Shown here: one piece after another, positions 57,866-64,000 of the stretch
Layout: every line of letters starts with the position of its first letter
How positions within the stretch are numbered: position 1 is the stretch's first letter
From: Canna indica
Lineage: Eukaryota > Streptophyta > Magnoliopsida > Zingiberales > Cannaceae
Length of the DNA: 64,000 bases
Reading direction: 5' to 3'
Assembly: GCA_034359265.1 (NCBI GenBank)
Contig: CP136895.1
Location: forward strand, 45,278,001-45,342,000
The notes under the pieces: generated by a model
Database searches by the model: none
Told to the model about the DNA's origin: nothing
What the model saw: only the letters and a program-made list of their open reading frames with translations
Position numbers and translations under genes: made by a program

Positions 57866-58860
57866 TACTATGAAAAAACTGAAAATCCCTTTGAGGGAAT
57901 AACCAGAATGCCTCTCTAAATCCCCATAAAAGGTAGAGCTTCACCCTAGTGGTGGGGGGACCTCTTCTCCACTTCTTTTCTTCCTCCGAATAGCTTATTT
58001 AGGTGATATGAGCCTACCGCTCGGGCCCATTTTTCGGACTCTTACTGACTTGATCGTTGTAAGGTGTTTTCGAGGGTCTAACCTGTAGGAGAGGCTTTTG
58101 TAGTTGTCGATCAGGCTCAACACTGACTCAACCCCACGTGTGTGGTTCCCCCAAGATGACTTAGTCCAAATGCTACGAAAATGAACTTCATTAGTAATGT
58201 AGTTTATTTCTATTTCATTACTTTTTATACTTTATAATAATAATTGAATTAGTATTCTATATATTTTAAATTAAAATAATATCATATTTTCATTTTTAAA
58301 GTAGTTTTAGTATTTTTATTATTATTTTGAATTATAAAACTAGAACTATTTTTAAAATACAAATGTTATATTGGGTTTATATTAATATAAGGGAACTCAA
58401 AGGTCAGCGAGACTCTGGTGAACTCAATTGTTCTTGGTTGTCAGTGAGACTCCATTCATCGGTTGGACTCCATGCGCAGGCTGGATTCCATGCGCACGAT
58501 TCTTGATGGTTGGCAGCGTGCATGGATTGCAGTTGACCGCACCCCTCAGTCCTCCTACTCCTCGCCCGACACCGATTGCAGACGTCTTATGAATCGTCAG
58601 CGCGCGATGGCCAACGGTGTAGGTGGCGCAGTCGAATTCTGATAGACGCGGCTTGCAACATATTGTGTGTCTCTTCATCATGCATCCGCAATGATCGATT
58701 GCCTTTACATTGTCCGATGTCGACGAGGTCATTGCCGGCACATGAGCATAGGCAACGATGAGGGTGAATGGCTAAAGAAGAGTCGACATGCGTCTTCAGG
58801 TGGCAGGCGATTGAAAAGGCAGGCTTCGAGATGTGCAGGAGGCAGCTAGGATAAAAAAAG
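57866..58860. other. possible gypsy LTR tail and intergenic DNA
   Basis: 57930-58140 has CATAAAAGGTAGAGCTTC and a CTGACTTGATCGTTGTAAGG segment, which look like the TATA/R region of a Tat-type gypsy LTR. 58430-58850 is more GC-rich with overlapping short ORFs on both strands but no domain I recognise. Confidence 0.4.
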
Positions 58861-59131
58861 AAAAATCATACTCTTGGTCCCTATAATTTGGATCAATTTG
58901 GTTTTTAGTCCCTACATTTGATTTTATTTTTGGATACCTAACACGTCATCAATCACATTTTTTATAAATGTGTCACGTTAGTAAAAACTTAACATCGTTA
59001 TATCAACTATATAGATGACAGAGATTAACTAACTAATACAGCGTAATTATAGTGATCAAAAATTAAATTTTTTAAATGTAAGAATTAAAAATCAAATTGA
59101 GCCAAACTATTAGTACCAAAAATATGATTTT
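58861..59131. mobile_element. MITE with inverted arms (about 270 bp)
   Basis: The left arm AAAATCATACTCTTGGTCCC ... TTTAGTCCCTACATTTGATT pairs with the right arm (its diverged complement ending ACCAAAAATATGATTTT). No clear target duplication and no ORF. Confidence 0.7.
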
Positions 59132-59690
59132 CTTTTAATATAAATACAAGACGTACGTGAAAAACTAATTTCAGTACTGCTCGAAGTATAAAAACTAATG
59201 AAAATTTTAAAAAAATACATTACATTGTTCAATATATTGCATGATCCAACATTTCAACTGAGTTTTGTGTGTGAAATTAGGTTGTAATTAATCTGGCAGG
59301 CAGGAACAGCTCAAGAATTAATATCCACAGAAGCTTGCATGTTTGATACGTTGTGTGATGCCTCGAGGCAATATATTAAAACACCCAGTGGTTGCGGATG
59401 GCTCAACATAAATCTCGCAAACAAATTAAGCAAAATATACATGTGCGTGCAACTTGACCAGTACTCAATTGGCGTTATCCCTGCAATGTTGGATCTCCAT
59501 GTGCCTGCTCTGCTCCTCAACTTGCTGCAATTAAAGTGTGTGCAATTCAACCCCCACAACTAGCTGCAATCCTACATTTGCTACCTCACGTTCGGTTCCA
59601 AGCATTTTACCATATATTTTCCTAACACTTCATGTTACTTTACTATTACTTCTTTCTTTAAGCACGTGATATTTATTAGAGCTGATAATT
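59132..59690. other. intergenic DNA, no supported gene
   Basis: Overlapping ORFs on both strands at 59311-59563 mirror one another and show no domain. I see no gene. Confidence 0.5.
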
Positions 59691-60399
59691 AATCGTATTT
59701 ATTTTTTTTTAAAAAATTGATTATAAATAATAATTTTACGATTCAATTTTAGTTTAATCAAATTAAATCAATAAATTATGCACGAGAGACTTTTGAAAGT
59801 CTATAAAATTAAATTTAAATTAAAAATTATAAAATATTTTGATGAAAAATATTTTTTTCAATCACAACACATTTTTTATATTATAAAAAAAATATTTCAT
59901 TAATTAAATTTTATTTGAATTTTAAAATTATTGTAGACTTTGGGCAAAACTCTCTAATGCATTAGAGACTTTTGCCTAAAGTCTATAAAATTAAATTAAA
60001 ATTAAAAATAATAAAATATTTTTTATCCAAAATATTTATATATATTATAGCACATTTTTTATATTATATATATTTTTTTATAAATTAAATTTTATTTTTT
60101 ATAATTATAAAATTATTATAAACAAAAGCCTTTAACTCATTAAAGTCTTTTGCGCAAAATCTATAATAGCTTCATAATTTTTAAAAAATTGTTTTAATTC
60201 ATAAAATAATTTTTAATCATACAAAAGAGATACTATAATTCAAAATATACTTACATCAAATATTTCATAATTTTTAATTTAAATTAATTTTTATAGATTT
60301 TGTGCAAAAGTATTTAATGCATTAGAGATTTTTAAAATATATTTTTTAGACTATAATATCTCATTTTTATTATAAAAAATATTTTATAAATTTAAATTA

Positions 60400-60453
<54 letters not shown>
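59690..60453. repeat. AT-rich direct/inverted repeats ending in (AT)n
   Basis: Blocks of roughly 180 bp each contain a version of CTCTAATGCATTAGAGACTTTT (near 59785, 59952, 60140, 60315), itself a palindrome, embedded in AAATTTTAT-type DNA. A perfect (AT)n run occupies 60407-60453. Confidence 0.7.
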
Positions 60454-60455
<2 letters not shown>

Positions 60456-60929
60456 AGTATTTAATCGATTAGAAATTTTGCCGAGGGAAAAATGAGAATT
60501 TAAAATTTTAGATTCTGCATTTAGAAATTTTGAACTTCAAATTAGGATATGAAAATTTTTCATTCCTAAAATTAGAATTTGAGAAATTGTAGCTAATAAT
60601 TGTGCTCGTTATGGAAAATTCAATTAAATTAAAAATAGATTAAATCATTGTCACCATTAATAATTATTCTTATTCCTTTCTTACAAGAGATTGTCTTTTT
60701 TAATTTAATTAGTGGTGGGCAAGCAATCATCGTAGGTGAGATAAATTATCACACATCATATCCCACGTCATGTTATGATTTATTATAATTGTGGCTACCA
60801 AATTAAAAATTATTAATTATTTCACCAACATCCCATGGAATGGGACAACCAAATGAGGTCCCAGGATCTATTCGTTTTGTAAACTATTTAATCTAGTGTA
60901 AAATTGGTCAACACAGTATAAGACATTAC

Positions 60930-62522
60930 AGGCCCATTTGATTTGCAAACTATTTGTCATAGGACACCAAACAAGGACAAGAATAAAACATCAGGTATCC
61001 TAGTACAACAACTATACCATGTTTATTTCGTCAAAAATAGGACACAATATCTAGTCTCGTCCCGTATTTGTTTCGCTAAAACACAGTTCTGTACAAGACA
61101 AAATGACCAAAATACATTTGCATATTTTTAATTCTCAAATTTAATTTTATACATAAACGTCTTCATACATAAAGTAATTTTAAAATTTCCTAATACATAA
61201 CGAATCTATCCGTCAAAATTTCTTAATACATAAAATAGTTCATTATTTTTAGGTAAATTTCTTATCACAGCATGCAAAGGAAAAAAATAAAACTATCAGT
61301 CAACAATGCAGTATTAATATGCATACCATACATTTACCTAAAAATAATGAACTATTTCAACTTATTTCAACAATGAGCCATCAGTGAGGAGATCTCAACA
61401 ATGAACTTATCAGAGGACCAGATACTAGTGACAAATTGAACAAGCATACAAATTGAACAAGCCTAACCTTGTTATGTCCGATAAATTGAACAAGAATTAA
61501 TCAAAAGCCTAACCAAAATAGATACTAGTGCGACAAATTGAACAAGCATACACGATTACACGATATGCCTCGAATTCCACAGAACAGAGTAGGTGTGAAA
61601 GTCCTTGGTGGGATCAAACCAGAGGTAGAACTGCTGCTCTCTGTTCCCCCTCCCCTGGGTGTACAAATTGGTGTGGACGATGTAAGGGTCTCCGCTGAGG
61701 TTCCCCAAGAACTCAAAGTCGATCTTGTCGTGCGTGTCTCCTAGCAAAGAGAGCTATATCCATCGACCGATCAAAGCGTTAAGAATTCAACAGCATATCC
61801 GCTAATTAACAAGACGGGCTTTTTATCAACGTGCATATGTAGAAGGTGGCTACTATTCTGGCGGAGTCACCGGGGATGAGCTTGATCTACATGTCAAACT
61901 TGCCGTAGAGGTACTGGTTCTTCGACTGGAAGCCAGAGTCGAAGTTCTTGTCGAGGGAGAGCGTGAGGAGCTGCCCGTTCTCGATGATTCTGCCGCGATC
62001 GTCGCCCCAGGTGATGTTTGCATCCTAGTAGAAATTGTCGGTTGATTCCAAGCTAGCTAAGCACAATGTCAATACAACAAACAAAGAGGTGGACAACAGC
62101 TTTAGAAGCTCGCGAGGAGACCATGAACTCGAAGGGGGTGACGACCTTCTTGGAGCCGATGGAGGGGGCGACGACGGTGTGGGAGGTCGCCGAGAAGCAG
62201 GGGCGCGAGAGGAGCTAGAGGAAGAGGCGGAATGAGATCGAGCCTATTTGCTAGGGTTCCCAAATAGGGGAGAGAAGATGCGAGATCGGGGTGAGGAGGC
62301 GAGAGAGACCCGTGTTTAGTGGAGGGCATTGAGGTCTTTTTCCCTCAATGTCCTCCGCCCTGTTTTGGTGTATCGAAAATTTTCTCGGTATACCAAAATG
62401 ACTAAAAATCTTGTCCCGGACAAGATTTAAAATCCTGTCCCTTATCATTTTTGCAAAACAAACGGGGGACAAGAGCTGAAATCCAGTCCAGTCCCCCATT
62501 TTTTAACGAAACAAACGAGCCC
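60930..62522. mobile_element. PIF/Harbinger-like element with a captured XTH fragment
   Basis: The left end AGGCCCATTTGATTTGC and the right end CGAAACAAACGAGCCC are imperfect inverted repeats. TAC flanks both sides (60927-60929, 62523-62525), a plausible 3 bp duplication. The interior lacks a transposase but contains GC-rich minus-strand XTH exons (61556-62041) and a further GC-rich stretch 62098-62260 that I cannot assign. Confidence 0.6.
61556..62041 (-). pseudogene. xyloglucan endotransglucosylase/hydrolase (XTH) fragment
   Basis: The upstream exon (62041-61845) reads NFY, stop, [42 protein letters not shown], stop, IKLIPGDSARIVATFY. The next exon (about 61747-61556) reads [40 protein letters not shown] and FHTYSVLWN. 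Both match the N-terminal half of plant XTHs (glycoside hydrolase family 16), cell-wall enzymes that cut and rejoin xyloglucan. The catalytic motif HDEIDFEFLG has its nucleophile Glu replaced by Lys, two expected Gln codons are stops, and the C-terminal half is missing. It is dead and enclosed by transposon ends, so it is a captured fragment. Confidence 0.85.
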
Positions 62523-62549
62523 TACAATGTTCAAGTCCCATATTAGTTA

Positions 62550-62860
62550 AGGTTGTGGTTTAAATAGTCTTTTAAAAAATAAGATAATCTGCCCCCATTA
62601 ACTAGCTTTTGGAGTGGAGTTAGGTCCAAGATTGATTTTTTAACATGCTATCAAAGCCAAACCTATGGTTGAGAGTGGGCCACTTGTAGAACTTCACGCT
62701 CCATATGTGGATCCTAGGCGTGAGGGGTGTGTTAAAGTCTTATATCGATTGAGACTGTGGTCTAGATAGTCTTTAAATAGATTGGACATTCCTCCCCCCA
62801 TGAGGTAGCTTTTGGAGTGGAGTTAGGTCCAAGATTGATTTTCTAACATACAAGATAGTA
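62550..62860. repeat. inverted relatives of the 53.3 kb tandem repeat
   Basis: TAGCTTTTGGAGTGGAGTTA and GGTCCAAGATTGATTTT occur twice (62603-62645 and 62806-62850), about 203 bp apart. They are the reverse complement of the AACTCCATC...AAAGCTAGCTCATGA part at 53700-53950. Confidence 0.75.
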
Positions 62861-62963
62861 CAAGGAATTAGTCTCTATTCTGGACAACAAATTTAGGATT
62901 GTTCTATATTTGTTGTCTTGTTCTAAGTTTGTCAATACAATATAAGACATTACAAGGACTGTT

Positions 62964-63663
62964 CTACGTTTTGTAAACGATTGAAGGTGCAATTACAGGA
63001 GTTTGTTGTTCAAATGTTCACACTAAAATGGGGTTGAATAGTGTATAGGCAAATTTTAAGTTCAATTCTAGTCTTTTCGAATTTTAAGCAACTTAACTAG
63101 CTAGCTTGCTTCTCTTGAAGCTAAAGATAGTGAACATAAATTGAGAGTAAGTTAAGATAATTAAAGAGCAAGCAAGTAAAGTATACAATGCAAACAAGCA
63201 AGATGTATAGTGGTTCGGCCAATCTCACCTAATCCACTATCTTGGTTCCTAAACAAATATTTCTAATCTTAACACTTTATAGATATATTATTTTCATAAT
63301 AATACAATAAGGGCTACGTTTTGTAAATGATTGAAGGTGCAATTACAAGAGTTTGTTGTTCAAATGTCCACACTAAAAGGGGGTCGAATAGTGTATAGGC
63401 AAACTTTAAGTTCAATTCTAGTCTTTTCGAATTTTAAGCAACTTAACTAGCTAGCTTGCTTCTCTTGAAGCTAAAGATAGTGAACATAAATTGAGAGTAA
63501 GTTAAGATAATTAAAGAGCAAGCAAGTAAAGTGTACAATGCAAACAAGCAAGATGTATAGTGGTTCGGCCAATCCCACCTACTTCACTAACTTGGCTCCT
63601 AAGCAAAGATTTCTAACCTTAACACTTTATAGATATATTGTTTTCATAATAATACAATAAGGA
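62964..63663. repeat. 350 bp tandem duplication across an LTR insertion junction
   Basis: 62964-63313 and 63314-63663 are near-identical. Each contains about 37 bp of flank (CTACGTTTTGTAAA...) followed by the first roughly 310 bp of an LTR (TGTTGTTCAAATG...). The duplication therefore happened after the LTR element inserted. Confidence 0.88.
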
Positions 63664-64000
63664 CTTATCTCGCAACTATTGAGAAGAGCCTCAACATCTA
63701 TTCTCTAGCAAAACAATAATCTACAACACACGTTCTCAAGCACACCTTGCAAGCTATACTTAATGGTTCAAACAAACAAGATAAAAACAATGTTAAAGGA
63801 GCTAAAATATAAAACAAACTTAAAGAGCTCCTTTCACCAGCCTTCTAGACATCCAACACCTCAAGAAGATGGAGAGATTTGCCTTAAGAGGGTTGCAGGA
63901 TGAAGGCCACCACTTGAAAGATTAAGAATGAGGATTAGGGCTTTAAATCACTCTTTGTAAGCTCAAACACTTGGGGATTAACTCAATGAACAATTAGGAG
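63001..64000 (-). repeat. Sirevirus-like LTR at the right edge, partial
   Basis: The terminal TGTTGTTCAAATG...GGTTGAATAGTG resembles the ends of the Sirevirus LTRs at 21889 and 28495 (TGTTGTGTGAAAC...GGTTGAATAGTG), and TATAGTGGTTCGGCCAA is shared. It is read as an LTR in minus orientation whose remainder lies beyond the window. Confidence 0.7.

Noticed and set aside
54000..58160. a complete gypsy element with its own LTR pair
   Set aside because: No pol motif, primer site or matching LTR pair could be found. Only a tentative non-coding assignment is given.
59311..59563. overlapping ORFs on both strands considered as a gene
   Set aside because: No domain on either strand, and the mirror-image openness suggests chance.

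Overview
The window is nuclear DNA of a flowering plant. The evidence is plant-type Ty1/copia (Sirevirus) and Ty3/gypsy (chromovirus) retrotransposons, an L1-type LINE, CACTA, hAT, PIF/Harbinger-like and Mutator-like DNA elements, a spliced bHLH transcription-factor gene with an ACT-like tail, and fragments of DUF868 and xyloglucan endotransglucosylase (XTH) genes. The very GC-rich captured exons and CACTA end beside AT-rich intergenic DNA suggest a monocot; that is inference, and the species is not recognisable from this window.

About 85% is transposon or repeat. Positions 1-5896 hold the end of a CACTA transposon inserted in the protease region of a decayed gypsy chromovirus with its 3' LTR. 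Positions 6360-18484 are an L1-type LINE flanked by an unusually long (96 bp) target-site duplication. A non-autonomous Sirevirus (9832-15324, duplication TTATT) split its second ORF.

Positions 19045-38170 are a deep nest in which each level has its own duplication. A foldback Mutator-like element (9 bp, TCCATTAAC) received a non-autonomous Sirevirus (19416-37714, GTTAT). The 5' LTR of that element received a TIR element carrying a DUF868 gene fragment (20444-30390, TTAGT). That in turn received a pol-bearing Sirevirus in reverse orientation (21889-29912, CTCCA). A hAT-type MITE (34788-35412, AGCCCATA) interrupted an extra ORF of the outer Sirevirus. All three Sirevirus families have a dense array of TCGGTCGACCGA-like palindromes just upstream of the TATA box, followed by a conserved CCGTTGA(A/G)C box. 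This shared promoter design is the most striking pattern in the window.

Positions 38171-50000 are intergenic DNA with two copies of a palindromic MITE, tRNA-Ile-like and tRNA-Gln-like pseudogenes, hAT and PIF-like elements, and a 3.7 kb TIR-bounded element encoding a small GRF-zinc-finger membrane protein (46240-46620). The only apparently intact conventional host gene is the bHLH gene on the minus strand (50293-51796, three exons, one GC-AG intron).

Positions 53300-64000 are again repeats: a tandem repeat, a degenerate minisatellite of about 73 bp period inside probable gypsy non-coding DNA, LTR remnants, AT-rich repeats, a PIF-like element with a dead XTH fragment, and at the right edge a Sirevirus-like LTR whose insertion junction is tandemly duplicated. 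Apart from the bHLH gene, and perhaps the GRF gene, nothing here looks able to make a working cellular protein.
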